DNA of 64,000 nucleotides from Danxiaibacter flavus. GTDB lineage: Bacteria > Bacteroidota > Bacteroidia > Chitinophagales > Chitinophagaceae. Under the pieces are notes generated by a model, which did not search any database, was not told the origin of the DNA, and worked only from the letters and a program-made list of their open reading frames with translations. Within the stretch, counting starts at the first letter, position 1; each line of letters starts with the position of its first letter. The stretch is taken from contig NZ_JAULBC010000004.1 in NCBI RefSeq assembly GCF_041060425.1, forward strand, positions 496,001 through 560,000, read 5' to 3'. Shown here one piece after another: positions 35,207 to 44,441 of this stretch. The translations under genes were made by a program, and so were the position numbers.

Positions 35207-35337
35207 CAAAATGCTTTTTCCTTTGTCTGTTTTATATGTAAAATTTACTTGTTAAAGGTCAAAAATCATAGGGTATGCCATCTTGGTTTTTCAACATTGG
35301 TTTTATCAGTTACCTTCGCTTACCAATTTAATCTTAT

Positions 35338-36591
35338 ATGAGCATCAGGTTAAGTCATCTCGCGGAAAATCTTATAGGTTCTGAAATCGTTAGATTAGGC
35401 AATGAAATCAATGACCGCATACGCAAAGGTGAGAAGATTTTTAATTATACCATAGGAGATTTTGACCCTGCCATTTTTCCCATTCCGAAGGAACTGGAAG
35501 ACCTGATTGTAGATGCATACAAGCACCATTATACCAATTATCCGCCGGGCGACGGACTATTGGAGCTGCGTACTGCAGTTGCCGCTTTTATCAGGGAATT
35601 TTCCGGGTTGGATTATGCAACCAATGAAATTCAGATTGCTTCAGGCGGGCGTCCTCTTATCTATACAATATTTAAAACGATAGTTGACAGGGGTGACAAG
35701 GTTATTTATGCGGTTCCATCCTGGAACAATAACCACTACACAAATATGAACGATGCGGAGCATTGTGTAATTGAAACCTCACTCGAAAATAACTTTATGC
35801 CGACCGCAGCTGATATTGCCCCTCACATAAAGGGTGCTGCGTTAGTTTGTCTTTGTACGCCTCAAAATCCCACGGGAACCACACTTCCTAAAGAGGAGCT
35901 GGAGAAAATCTGCGATCTGATCCTGGAGGAAAATGACAAAAGAGGTCCGGACGAAAAAAAGCTTTACCTGATGTTTGATCAGATGTATGGTATACTCACA
36001 TTTGGTGATACCCGCCATTACAACCCGGTTTCTGTGAGGCCAGCGATGAAAGCGTATACCATTTTTGTTGATGGCATATCAAAGGCATTCGCTGCTACCG
36101 GCGTGCGCGTGGGTTGGTCCATGGGCCCTGCAGAAGTCATCAGTAAAATGAAAGCATTATTGAGCCACATTGGCGCCTGGGCACCGATGGCTGAGCAAAA
36201 AGCAGTCGCGGGATATCTGACACAGACAGAAAATATACAGCGATACCTGGACCACTATAAAAAAGAACTTGAAAAAAGGTTGCAGCATATACATGAGGGT
36301 TTTATAAGTCTGAAAAACAAGGGTTATAAAGTAGACGCAGTTGCTCCCCAGGCGGCTATTTATCTTACCATTAAAATTGATCTGGCCGGTCAAACACTCG
36401 GCGGACAAAAACTCAACAACCAGGGAGATGTAACAAGTTATATCCTTAGTGAAGCCAAACTTGCCGTTGTTCCTTTTTATGCTTTTGGAGCAGATAAAGA
36501 TTCTCCATGGTACAGATTAAGCGTGGGAACCAGTAAAATAGAAGATATTGATGAGATGTTTAGAAAGCTGGAAGCAAAGCTGAAAGCTTAA
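35338..36591 (+). CDS. Class I/II PLP-dependent aminotransferase
   Basis: A 417-residue aminotransferase. Fold-type I features: YTNYPPGDGLLELRTAV (about 61-77), the PLP-contacting QIASGGRPLIY, LCTPQNPTGTTLP (about 178-190), DQMYGILTFGD, and the PLP lysine in VDGISKAFAATGVRVGW (about 247-263). Length is standard. Candidate substrates are aspartate or aromatic amino acids; specificity is not readable. It is monocistronic, and its stop codon lies inside an aaagctt repeat. Confidence 0.93.
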   Translation: MSIRLSHLAENLIGSEIVRLGNEINDRIRKGEKIFNYTIGDFDPAIFPIPKELEDLIVDAYKHHYTNYPPGDGLLELRTAVAAFIREFSGLDYATNEIQIASGGRPLIYTIFKTIVDRGDKVIYAVPSWNNNHYTNMNDAEHCVIETSLENNFMPTAADIAPHIKGAALVCLCTPQNPTGTTLPKEELEKICDLILEENDKRGPDEKKLYLMFDQMYGILTFGDTRHYNPVSVRPAMKAYTIFVDGISKAFAATGVRVGWSMGPAEVISKMKALLSHIGAWAPMAEQKAVAGYLTQTENIQRYLDHYKKELEKRLQHIHEGFISLKNKGYKVDAVAPQAAIYLTIKIDLAGQTLGGQKLNNQGDVTSYILSEAKLAVVPFYAFGADKDSPWYRLSVGTSKIEDIDEMFRKLEAKLKA

Positions 36592-36917
36592 AGCCTAAAG
36601 CTTAAAACTGGTTATACTTCAGATGATGTTTGGTTGTCATAAATGTGAGAGACATTTGGCAAGGGCTGAGGCGTAAGGTATGAGGCATAAAGCTTAAAGC
36701 CTAAAGCTTTGAACTGTATAAACGCCCAAGAGAGTGTTTTTCATTTGTGTAAAATGAGAGAATATAAACGGCGCCTTTCCGCTTTAACTTAAAGCCCGAG
36801 CCTAAACTTAGAACTGTATAAATGTCGGCGAAACTGTTTCGCAATTTTTATAAAGGAGAAAAAATTCATTTGCTGCGACAGCACTTTAGCTCAAAGCTGA
36901 TAGCTAATAGCTGACAG
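36588..36917. repeat. aaagctt/aaagcct and agctgat heptad region
   Basis: Three short runs of aaagctt/aaagcct (from 36582 across the aminotransferase stop, 36690-36712, 36786-36806) separated by aactgtataaa spacers (36606, 36713, 36812) give three diverged copies of a roughly 100-base unit. An agctgat, agctaat, agctgac run at 36893-36920 reaches the stop of the next convergent gene. No coding sequence is visible. Confidence 0.75.
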
Positions 36918-37193
36918 CTAGTTTTTATTGCAAATAAAAACAAATGGCTTCAATTCCTTTGCCCGTGCGGTTCTCCAAATAACGTGAGGTTTGTGGATAA
37001 TCTTGTAGCTGTTCACATTGATGACTTCATTGGCAATGCAAAATGCTTCTATACTTTCGGTGCGGAATAAGAGTTCATGCAAAAGCTCTATCTCACGATC
37101 CATTTGTTGGCGATTCATAGTAAAGCTTCTGGTTAGCACAAGCAAATCCCTGTTATTATAGGGGGAATTCATACGACTAAATTTAATGTTCAC
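36918..37193 (-). CDS. Small uncharacterised protein
   Basis: A 91-residue protein, or 84 residues if the ATG at 37172 is used. GTG at 37193 lies seven bases after the stop of the 46-residue lipoprotein gene, so the two look like an operon. Visible features: a helix MDREIELLHELLFRTESIEAF, an FCIANEVINVNSYKIIH segment, and a basic end. No family is recognised. Its reality rests on spacing, codon use like its neighbours, and absence of repeats inside it. Confidence 0.55.
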   Translation of the reverse strand: MNIKFSRMNSPYNNRDLLVLTRSFTMNRQQMDREIELLHELLFRTESIEAFCIANEVINVNSYKIIHKPHVIWRTARAKELKPFVFICNKN

Positions 37194-37199
37194 AGGTCA

Positions 37200-37340
37200 C
37201 TACCCTACAATTCCCCTGTGCGAAGGGCAGCCGCAATTCTTTCTGCTGCTCTTTCCATATCCGTTGGAATTGCATGATGAAATAATTACAAACAATGCCG
37301 AAATCAACAAAACTACGCCCAGGTTTACTTTTCTATTCAT
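37200..37340 (-). CDS. 46-residue lipoprotein with a CGCP tail
   Basis: A short ORF. ATG at 37340 is preceded by AGGAGG (37349-37354), a perfect Shine-Dalgarno, rare in Bacteroidota. The protein begins MNRKVNLGVVLLISA, has a lipobox FVIISSC (Cys23) and, after a short Ser/Gly/Lys linker, ends with KNCGCPSHRG. A mature peptide of 24 residues with three Cys would be displayed on a membrane. Small CGCP-ending lipoproteins are, as far as I recall, seen elsewhere in Bacteroidota but unnamed. The gene is divergent from a glycosyltransferase 48 bases away. Confidence 0.72.
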   Translation of the reverse strand: MNRKVNLGVVLLISALFVIISSCNSNGYGKSSRKNCGCPSHRGIVG

Positions 37341-37388
37341 AATATTGCCTCCTAAAGTAATATTTTTTTTAAAAACGGTTACATTTTT

Positions 37389-38474
37389 TTGAGCACAGCA
37401 ACTTCAAATAAACGGGTTCTTGTTGCACCTTTAGATTGGGGGCTGGGACACGCTACCCGGTGCATTCCGATCATTAAGAAATTGCTTGAAGCGGGCTGCT
37501 CAGTTTTCATAGCTTCTGACGGGCCTCAACTTGCTTTATTGAAAGCAGAATTCGACGAAGCCGTTCGCTATCTGCAACTTCCCGGTTACAGAATCAGCTA
37601 TTCTGTAAGCAAACGTTTTTTAGCACTGAAAATTTTACAGCAGACACCTAAAATTCTGCAAAAGATAAACCGTGAGCACGAGTGGCTGCAATCTGTTATA
37701 GACCAACATAAAATTGACCTGGTTATTTCCGACAACCGGTATGGCTTATACTCATCCAAAGTGCCTTGTATTTTTATTACGCATCAGCTAAATATAGCCG
37801 CGCCGTTTAACCGGCTGCGGAATTTGATCAGAAAGATCAATTACCGCTTCGTCAATAAATACACTGTTTGTTGGGTGCCGGACACCGCGGCTATCAAAAA
37901 TATTTCGGGAGAATTGTCTCATCCATGCGAGCTTCCGCGGACCCCGGTCAAATACATCGGACTGCTGAACCGGCTAAACCCACGTGCAGCACAGCATACA
38001 CAATATCAGTGGTTAATAGTGCTGTCCGGACCAGAACCACAACGCACTGTTCTGGAAAAAAAGCTAATTCAATTAATTTCAAAACTTGAGGGAAAAGTGC
38101 TGTTGGCAAGAGGAAAACCTGGCTCGACTGAGAGGTTGGATATGCCAGGCAATTGCGTTGTAGCAAATCACCTGACAGGAAATGAAATGGAAGAAGCTTT
38201 TGCCAGTAGTGAGTTTGTTGTAAGCCGGTGTGGCTATACGACCGTAATGGAACTTGTTGCCTTCAGAAAAAAATCGGTACTCATTCCAACTCCCGGTCAA
38301 ACTGAACAGGAATATCTTGCAACACATTTAATGGGCCAGCACTGGGCCTACTGCTGCTCTCAGGATGACGATCTGTTATTGCATTTTAATAACGCGCAAT
38401 CTTTCGAATATAATTTTCCATCTTTTAATGAGTCGGGGCTTGACGAAGCCATTCAGGAGTTAATCGACAATTGA
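37389..38474 (+). CDS. Glycosyltransferase (GT28/MurG-like GT-B fold)
   Basis: A 361-residue cytosolic GT-B protein. The N-terminal nucleotide fold begins RVLVAPLDWGLGHATRCIPI (about 9-28, a GxGHxxR motif as in MurG-like enzymes). The C-terminal donor-binding half has LIVLSGPEPQR (about 208-218), SRCGYTTVMEL (about 281-291) and PTPGQTEQEYLA. The start is TTG at 37389; no ATG lies near, and the DWGLGHA motif needs this region. The acceptor and sugar are unknown; relatives act on polysaccharide or glycolipid precursors. A TACATTTT -7-like element lies only two bases before the TTG. Confidence 0.85.
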   Translation: MSTATSNKRVLVAPLDWGLGHATRCIPIIKKLLEAGCSVFIASDGPQLALLKAEFDEAVRYLQLPGYRISYSVSKRFLALKILQQTPKILQKINREHEWLQSVIDQHKIDLVISDNRYGLYSSKVPCIFITHQLNIAAPFNRLRNLIRKINYRFVNKYTVCWVPDTAAIKNISGELSHPCELPRTPVKYIGLLNRLNPRAAQHTQYQWLIVLSGPEPQRTVLEKKLIQLISKLEGKVLLARGKPGSTERLDMPGNCVVANHLTGNEMEEAFASSEFVVSRCGYTTVMELVAFRKKSVLIPTPGQTEQEYLATHLMGQHWAYCCSQDDDLLLHFNNAQSFEYNFPSFNESGLDEAIQELIDN

Positions 38475-38760
38475 AGAGGGACAATTGACAATGCTTATTT
38501 GCTCGAAAAGGGTTGTGTCAAATAAAAAAAATACAGCTACACAGATATCCACGGAGCGGTACTGAGTTGCACAGAGAATACGGCGAGGTCTTTTCTGTAT
38601 CTCAATGACGTTAGGCGGACAGCTGCTATCAACCAGTCCATCCATTCGCATATTCGCACATTCTCTCATTCGCACATTCTCTCATTCGCACATTGCATAT
38701 TCGCACATTCTCCCATTCGCACATTCATTGTCAATTTTCAACTTTCAATTATCCATTACC
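38475..38760. repeat. cgcacatt/ctctcatt and tcaattt repeats
   Basis: Between convergent genes: tgacaat/acaattg words right after the stop (38465-38490), a fragment of the accacggag family (38548-38590), then eight-base words cgcacatt, ctctcatt, cgcatatt about ten times (38642-38728), and finally tcaattt/tcaactt heptads (38732-38757) ending at the sixA stop. Confidence 0.82.
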
Positions 38761-39249
38761 CTACGCTTTCGGGTAATCAAAAAACTGAAACGTTTTTTCA
38801 GCATCTGCAAAATTGGCCCATGAAGTAATATCGGCATCTATTGCAAAGATGGCGCAGGTAGGCATTTCATCTATCCGTGTGCTTGTGAGTGTGTTGACAA
38901 AATCGGTAATCCCGGGATTGTGAGAGAAAATGGCTACTACATTAACATCATTATCTATTTTCCGGATAACATCATAAAAATTGCGTGCATCAGCAAGGTA
39001 TAACTGCTGAACCTGCTCAATTTCTTTCTTTTTTAAACCGTATTCTTCTGCAAAATATGCGGCAGTAGCAAGGGCTCGTTTTGCAGGACTTGAAATAAAA
39101 GCATCAATTTTCGGCACTTTTTTCTTAAGACGGGAAGCCATTTCCGGAGCGTCTTTTTCGCCACGATGATTTAATGGTCTTTCAAAATCCGGCAAATCAT
39201 TATTGGACCAACTGCTTTTAGCATGACGTACGATGATGATCGATTTCAC
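38761..39249 (-). CDS. SixA-like phosphohistidine phosphatase
   Basis: A 162-residue histidine-phosphatase-superfamily protein. The catalytic RHG-type motif is IIIVRHAKSSW (residues 4-14, His9), the second Arg is in HRGEKDAPEMA, and the distal His is in FSHNPGITDFVN (about 110). The short form resembles SixA, which removes phosphate from His-containing phosphotransfer domains; other substrates are possible. It is monocistronic, between repeat DNA and purF. Confidence 0.88.
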   Translation of the reverse strand: MKSIIIVRHAKSSWSNNDLPDFERPLNHRGEKDAPEMASRLKKKVPKIDAFISSPAKRALATAAYFAEEYGLKKKEIEQVQQLYLADARNFYDVIRKIDNDVNVVAIFSHNPGITDFVNTLTSTRIDEMPTCAIFAIDADITSWANFADAEKTFQFFDYPKA

Positions 39250-39310
39250 AGCAAACTCTTTTAAGTGTTAAAACAAACGGATTAAATCGCAATGCAAAAC
39301 GCAAAAATAA

Positions 39311-39343
39311 AACAGCTGCAGGTCTTTTAAACACCGCAGCTGC
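39311..39343 (-). terminator. Terminator of purF
   Basis: Read on the minus strand, CAGCTGCGGT (39343-39334) pairs with ACCTGCAGCTG (39322-39312, one bulge), followed by TTTTATTTTTG. It begins 51 bases after the purF stop codon. Confidence 0.75.
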
Positions 39344-39393
39344 TGTTATTATTTGAATGGTATCACAACGTGACTACCAGTTATATCTTATTA

Positions 39394-41241
39394 TTAGTAG
39401 CCCCTTACATCCTTTCCTTCCATATAGTTAATGAAAGCTTTATTCACCACACGGTTTCCACCCGGCGTAGGGTAGTTTCCGGTGAAGTACCAGTCACCTG
39501 TGTTCGTAGGACAGCTTTCATGCAAGTCTTCAATAGTCTGGTAAATTACCTGAACCGGAATATCCAGTTCAACAGGTGTAATTAATTCAGCAATCTTATT
39601 CGAAATCTCTTCGGGAGTAAATGGCTTGTAAACCAGTCTTACCAGGTTTTCAGTATGTAGCTGGTTGGTACGTTGCAATTCTTTAACCTGCTGGTAAATA
39701 CAATCTAACTCAGCTTCCTGTCCTCTTTCTTTCCACAATGCAATTGCAGCTCTGAAAGCAATAAAATCTCCCAGCTTACTCATGTCAATACCGTAACAGT
39801 CAGGGTAACGGATCTGAGGTGCAGAAGAAACCACAATTATCTTTACAGGATGTAACCTGGCCAGCATTCTTACAATGCTTTCTTTTAGGGTAGTGCCACG
39901 AACAATTGAGTCATCTATCACCACCAATGTATCTTCATTCTTGCGAACTGTTCCGTATGTTACGTCGTACACGTGCTGCACCATCTCGTTACGGCTGCTG
40001 TCTTCAGTAATAAACGTGCGCAGCTTAACATCTTTGATGGCAATTTTTTCCTGGCGGATCTTACGATTCACCATTTCCTGCAGCTTCTCTTCAGTTACAT
40101 CATTGCCCCAGCTTAAAATACGTTGTACTTTAATCTGGTTCAGATAAGTCTCCATGCCTTTCACCAGGCCGAAGTAAGCAACTTCAGCTGTGTTAGGTAT
40201 GTATGAGAAGATGGTATTTTTCAAATCGTAGTTAACAGCTTCCAGTACAGGTTTGCTCAGGTGGTTACCCAATGCAATTCTCTCCCTGTAAATTTTTTCA
40301 TCGCTACCGCGGCTAAAGTAGATCCTTTCAAAGCTACATGCTCTTCTTTCTTTTGCTGGAAGCACCTGTTCAACTTTGTAGTTGCCTTTATCATCCACAA
40401 TGAGGGCATTACCGGGCATCAGCTCCAGTACTTCATTTTCACCTACATTAAAGGTAGTCCGTATAGAAGCCCTTTCACTTGCTGCAACAATTACTTCGTC
40501 ACTGATATAGTAATAGGCAGGACGGATACCGTGCCCGTCTCTCATCACAAAGCTGCTACCGTTACCAACAAGCCCGCTTATAGTATAACCACCATCAAAC
40601 AAAGGAGTAGCTTTTTTCAGAACGTTAGCCAGGTCTGCATGGTTAGGATTCAACGCATCTTCTTTTGCAAGAAAATGATGAACCACTTCCATCATTGCAG
40701 CCAGATCACTCTGTTTCTGAAAATCTCCCGGATTTATATTTACGAGGTCAAAAAGTTCTTCTGTATTTACAAGATTGAAGTTTCCTGCAAGCGCAAGGTT
40801 TTTACCTGGTACCAGGTCTCGCTTGATAAAAGGATGGCAAAACTCAACGTTGTTTTTGCCCTGGGTGCCATAACGAAGATGGCCCAAAAGCAATTCGCCC
40901 AGGAAAGGCACATGGCCTTTCATTAGGCCCGGATGCTTTTTAATATCCGGTTGGTATTTTTCCAGTTCCTGGATCTCAACACCTATTTTATGAAAAATGT
41001 CTGCTATTGGTTGCTGTACGTTGCTTCGCGTGCGGTATAAAAACGGATGTCCTGGCTCAATATTCAACTTTACTGTAGCAATACCGGCGCCATCCTGGCC
41101 ACGGTTATGCTGCTTTTCCATAAGGAGGTACAGCTTATTCAGGCCATACATCACGGTACCATACTTCTGTAAATAATATGAAAAAGGCTTTCTGAGGCGA
41201 ATGTAGGCCAGGCCACATTCATGTTTTATTGCATCACTCAT
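39394..41241 (-). CDS. purF: Amidophosphoribosyltransferase
   Basis: A 615-residue enzyme for the first committed step of purine synthesis: PRPP plus glutamine to phosphoribosylamine. The glutaminase nucleophile is Cys9 (MSDAIKHECGLA), with EKQHNRGQDGAGIA and a YGTQGKNNVEFCHPF region. The PRPP-binding loop is LVVIDDSIVRGTTLKES (about 437-453). The long form is typical of Bacteroidota. The N-terminal Cys lies behind eight residues that need removal, as in other members. A TAAATTTG -7 element lies at 41264-41271 on the minus strand. Confidence 0.95.
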   Translation of the reverse strand: MSDAIKHECGLAYIRLRKPFSYYLQKYGTVMYGLNKLYLLMEKQHNRGQDGAGIATVKLNIEPGHPFLYRTRSNVQQPIADIFHKIGVEIQELEKYQPDIKKHPGLMKGHVPFLGELLLGHLRYGTQGKNNVEFCHPFIKRDLVPGKNLALAGNFNLVNTEELFDLVNINPGDFQKQSDLAAMMEVVHHFLAKEDALNPNHADLANVLKKATPLFDGGYTISGLVGNGSSFVMRDGHGIRPAYYYISDEVIVAASERASIRTTFNVGENEVLELMPGNALIVDDKGNYKVEQVLPAKERRACSFERIYFSRGSDEKIYRERIALGNHLSKPVLEAVNYDLKNTIFSYIPNTAEVAYFGLVKGMETYLNQIKVQRILSWGNDVTEEKLQEMVNRKIRQEKIAIKDVKLRTFITEDSSRNEMVQHVYDVTYGTVRKNEDTLVVIDDSIVRGTTLKESIVRMLARLHPVKIIVVSSAPQIRYPDCYGIDMSKLGDFIAFRAAIALWKERGQEAELDCIYQQVKELQRTNQLHTENLVRLVYKPFTPEEISNKIAELITPVELDIPVQVIYQTIEDLHESCPTNTGDWYFTGNYPTPGGNRVVNKAFINYMEGKDVRGY

Positions 41242-41378
41242 GACGGAATTTGAAAAGAAGCCGCAAATTTACGACTGTCTTTTTATAGATGGACGTAAAT
41301 CTTTCTAAATTATGGTTTCTGCAACATGCCGGCGTGGCATGCTTCCCTAAAAATTACAAATTTCAGCGATTTCACTGT

Positions 41379-41942
41379 TTAGACAAGCTCCTGCATTTCA
41401 ACGGATAAGCTTTCCGCCAACCACAAGAACTCAGCTACAAAAACATCAATACTATTCTGGAAAGACGGATCAAGTAAATTGCCGTCAGCATCAAATTTCT
41501 TATCTACAAACGGGGTAATCAGCATATGAGGAGAACCAATTCCAAATAAGGCATTGATCAACAACTGTATTTGCTGACTTGCGCGCATGCCGCCCAAAGC
41601 TCCAGGGGAAGCTGTCACAATCCCAAATGTTTTGTGAAGTTGTTTGGGAAAATGGTCAAATAAATTCTTCATGGCAGGTGTATAGCTGCCGTTGTATTCC
41701 GGTGTAACAAGAATAAAAGCATTTGCAGAAAACATGCGTTTTGCAAGCGGTTTTAATTCATCCGGCGCTTTTTCTACACTCGAAAAAACTTCCTGCTGTA
41801 ATAAAGGAAATTGCCAGTCGCGTACATCAATAATGTTTACTGTGTGTTCAGTTTTTTCTGTGAGATATTTTTGAAGAAAAAGAGCCACCCTGTAACTAAC
41901 GCTTTGATTCCTCGGACTCCCTGACACTATTTCTATATTCAT
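41379..41942 (-). CDS. NADPH-dependent FMN reductase
   Basis: A 187-residue flavodoxin-like oxidoreductase. The FMN phosphate loop is SGSPRNQSVSYRVA (residues 6-19). TPEYNGSYTPAMKNLFDHFPK (about 80-100) is the characteristic YNG motif, and SPGALGGMRASQQ (about 112-124) holds the third loop. Relatives reduce quinones, azo dyes or chromate; the physiological substrate is unclear. It is separated from the YceI gene by 270 bases with no visible gene, so probably a separate transcript. Confidence 0.9.
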   Translation of the reverse strand: MNIEIVSGSPRNQSVSYRVALFLQKYLTEKTEHTVNIIDVRDWQFPLLQQEVFSSVEKAPDELKPLAKRMFSANAFILVTPEYNGSYTPAMKNLFDHFPKQLHKTFGIVTASPGALGGMRASQQIQLLINALFGIGSPHMLITPFVDKKFDADGNLLDPSFQNSIDVFVAEFLWLAESLSVEMQELV

Positions 41943-42212
41943 ATATTTTATTTTGAGACGGTTATTCCTGATGCAAATTTCCGCACAATGGCCATAACCG
42001 GTTTGTCATTTACGAAAAAATATAAAGAGAACGCAGACCAATATTCAAAATTATCCATATATATTATACCAATCAAAAAATGAATGCCAGCCGGAAAAAC
42101 GCACAGGAGAAGATATGGATGAAATTTTCTTAGGCCACTAATACATTATTGACCATATCCCCTCCTTTCACACACACATATATTGCCGCTATTAATCTGC
42201 GCTCTTTATTAT

Positions 42213-42740
42213 TTAGGCCTGCTTAACCATCTGAGCCTGGATATTCAGTTTTACCTCATCACTTACCACTATACTACCTGTTTCTGTTAAACCGTTCCAC
42301 AGCAGGCCAAATTCTTTACGATTTATTTTTCCTTCCACTTCGAAACCTGCTTTTGCTTGTCCGTAAGGATCTACCATTGTACCTCCATATGTAACTTTTA
42401 AAGAAATTGGCTTGGTTACATCACGAATAGTAAGATCACCGTTCAAAATGTAATCCTCATCGTTTTTCTTTTGGATAGAAGTTGAAACGAATTTCATTGT
42501 AGGAAACTTAGCGGCAGAGAAGAAATCATCAGATTTCAGGTGGCCATCCCTTTGCTCGTTGTTGGTTGAGATACTGTTTACATCAGCTTCAAAAGTTACT
42601 TTCGCATCAGTAAAATCCTCCGTATCACTATCCAGTGTAGCGTCAAACTTGCTGAAATTTCCTGTTACATTGGTAATCATCAGGTGTCTTACTTTAAAAG
42701 TAATTTCTGAGTGTACCGGGTCAATTTTGTACGTAGCCAT
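42213..42740 (-). CDS. YceI-family lipid-binding protein
   Basis: A 175-residue lipocalin-like beta-barrel. YKIDPVHSEITFKVRHLMITNVTGNF opens the family (WxxDxxHSxxxFxVxH pattern), followed by DRDGHLKS-like RDGHLKSDDFFSAAKFPTM and GDLTIRDVTKPISL. It lacks a signal peptide, unlike E. coli YceI. Members bind isoprenoid lipids. It is last in the MarR-pirin-pirin-YceI run, 43 bases after the pirin stop, so it is probably part of the same stress response. Confidence 0.92.
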   Translation of the reverse strand: MATYKIDPVHSEITFKVRHLMITNVTGNFSKFDATLDSDTEDFTDAKVTFEADVNSISTNNEQRDGHLKSDDFFSAAKFPTMKFVSTSIQKKNDEDYILNGDLTIRDVTKPISLKVTYGGTMVDPYGQAKAGFEVEGKINRKEFGLLWNGLTETGSIVVSDEVKLNIQAQMVKQA

Positions 42741-42783
42741 TGTTTTTAATTTTTAAATTTTATAAGAAATTGTGTTTTTAAGA

Positions 42784-43659
42784 TCAATTGTTTTCTTCAA
42801 TTAGTATACCCATTTTACCCATCTGGTAATCTCTGAAGGCTTCCAGGATCTGGGTTTCATTATTCATTACAAACGGACCGTGGGAAGCAACGGGTTCCTC
42901 CAGTGGTTTTCCCGTGCCAATCAATATTCTTGTATCCTTTAATGCTTCCAGCAAAAAACCTTCACCATCATTGTTGAAAATAACTGCGTGTTTTCCATCA
43001 ACATTCCGGGCGCCATTTATGTTCAGTTGGCCATCCAACAAATACACGAATGCATTGTGGTCCTCAGGTATCGGAAAGAAATACTTTCCACCAGCTTTCA
43101 TTTCTGCCGTAAAAGCGTTAATAGGAGAAAGCGTTGGGACCGGACCTTTAATTTGTTGCAGATCACCGGCAATGACGTTGATATTAACCAGCCCGTCATC
43201 TGTTGAAAAGTGTGGTGTTTGTTCAGCTGTCAACGGAAAATAGGAAGGCTGATCCATTTTATTCTTAGCGGGCATGTTGATCCAAAGTTGGATGATCTCC
43301 TGCCTCCCACCCCTGTCATGAATGTCTGCCGGAGGTCTTTCACTATGGATAATTCCCATACCTGCATGCATCCATTGAGTTCCGCCTTCATATATTGTGC
43401 TGTTGTTTCCCCTGCTATCGCGATGATGAACACCACCTTTGAACACGAATGTAACGGGAGCAAATCCCCGGTGCGGATGTGGGCCAACTCCTGCCTGATG
43501 CGGCGGCACCAACGTAGGAGCCTTTATGTCAGCATGATGCAGCAGTAAAAAAGGATCCACCTGTTCTATTCCCGGAGACGGTATGGGTTGTCTTACCGGA
43601 AGACCGCCCATATCGTATAAACCGGCATATATTACGTGCTGAATTGATCTGTTCTTCAT
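42784..43659 (-). CDS. Pirin family protein (first type)
   Basis: A 291-residue double-cupin protein. The metal site of the N-terminal cupin is HPHRGFAPVTFVFKGGVHHRDSRG (split into HPHRGF and HHRDS), with H and E ligands continuing at GMGIIHSERP. The C-terminal cupin (about 185-270) has lost metal ligands, as in other pirins. Pirins may act as redox sensors or quercetin dioxygenases. It lies three bases from the next pirin gene, same strand. Confidence 0.92.
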   Translation of the reverse strand: MKNRSIQHVIYAGLYDMGGLPVRQPIPSPGIEQVDPFLLLHHADIKAPTLVPPHQAGVGPHPHRGFAPVTFVFKGGVHHRDSRGNNSTIYEGGTQWMHAGMGIIHSERPPADIHDRGGRQEIIQLWINMPAKNKMDQPSYFPLTAEQTPHFSTDDGLVNINVIAGDLQQIKGPVPTLSPINAFTAEMKAGGKYFFPIPEDHNAFVYLLDGQLNINGARNVDGKHAVIFNNDGEGFLLEALKDTRILIGTGKPLEEPVASHGPFVMNNETQILEAFRDYQMGKMGILIEENN

Positions 43660-43662
43660 AAA

Positions 43663-44382
43663 TTAGTTCTCCCCAATATTCATTGGCACTTCAATAAACA
43701 GTACTTCTGCGTTTGAGTTGGCTTTAACGGTAACAGTATTTGTTTCTGAAATACCTAAAGCATCTCTTTTAGCCAGTTGCTGGCCATCTACAGCTACATC
43801 GCCATCAATTACAAACACATAAACACCGTTTGAATCTTTTTTCACGTCGTATGTGATGGTTGTTTCATTTTCCAGTTTGCTCAATGAAAACCACGCATCC
43901 TGGTTAATATGAACAGCCTTGTCATCGTCAGGTGCAACCACTGTCTGAATGATGTTTATCCTGTCCTCAGGTTTGAAAGTTTTTTGTTCGTACCTGGGTT
44001 CAATATTGTATTCTTTAGGAAATACCCAGATCTGCAGGAATTTAACTTCCTTGTCTTTATTAGCGTTCATTTCGCTATGAAGGATCCCGCTGCCGGCACT
44101 CATTATCTGCACGTCATTTTGTTTAATGATCTCATGACGGCCGGTGCTGTCTTTATGCTCAAGATCACCAAAAAGAGGAATGGACACTATTTCCATATTC
44201 TCATGTGGGTGCTTACCGAAACCGTAGCCGGGATGCACGGTGTCGTCGTTTAATACGCGCAAAGCTCCAAAGTGAACTTTTTTGGGATCATAATAGCTTG
44301 CAAAACTGAAAGAATGATAACTATCCAGCCAGCCGTGATTTGCGTGGCCTCTTTCTGAAGATTTGTACAAGATAGTTTTCAT
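43663..44382 (-). CDS. Pirin family protein (YhhW-like)
   Basis: A 239-residue bicupin of the shorter YhhW type. Iron ligands: GKHPHENMEIVSIP (His-His region about 57-59), and SGSGILHSEMNA (His about 101, Glu 103). The start is well supported by AAGGAG nine bases upstream. It is the first pirin of the operon and follows a MarR regulator. The 18-bp palindrome at 44408-44425 lies 26 bases upstream of its start codon. YhhW degrades quercetin in vitro; the native substrate is unknown. Confidence 0.92.
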   Translation of the reverse strand: MKTILYKSSERGHANHGWLDSYHSFSFASYYDPKKVHFGALRVLNDDTVHPGYGFGKHPHENMEIVSIPLFGDLEHKDSTGRHEIIKQNDVQIMSAGSGILHSEMNANKDKEVKFLQIWVFPKEYNIEPRYEQKTFKPEDRINIIQTVVAPDDDKAVHINQDAWFSLSKLENETTITYDVKKDSNGVYVFVIDGDVAVDGQQLAKRDALGISETNTVTVKANSNAEVLFIEVPMNIGEN

Positions 44383-44407
44383 AACTTTTTTCTCCTTTTT
44401 TGTAAAT

Positions 44408-44425
44408 TACATGTATGTACATGTA
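44408..44425. promoter_or_regulatory. Probable MarR operator upstream of the pirin genes
   Basis: TACATGTA-TG-TACATGTA has perfect arms. It lies between marR and the pirin genes and shares the TATGTACAT core with the site in the marR promoter (44911-44920). Confidence 0.72.
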
Positions 44426-44441
44426 TATGATTAAAAAAAAT

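Noticed and set aside
37186..37392. 68-codon plus-strand ORF
   Set aside because: It is antisense to the small lipoprotein, which has a perfect SD and lipobox.
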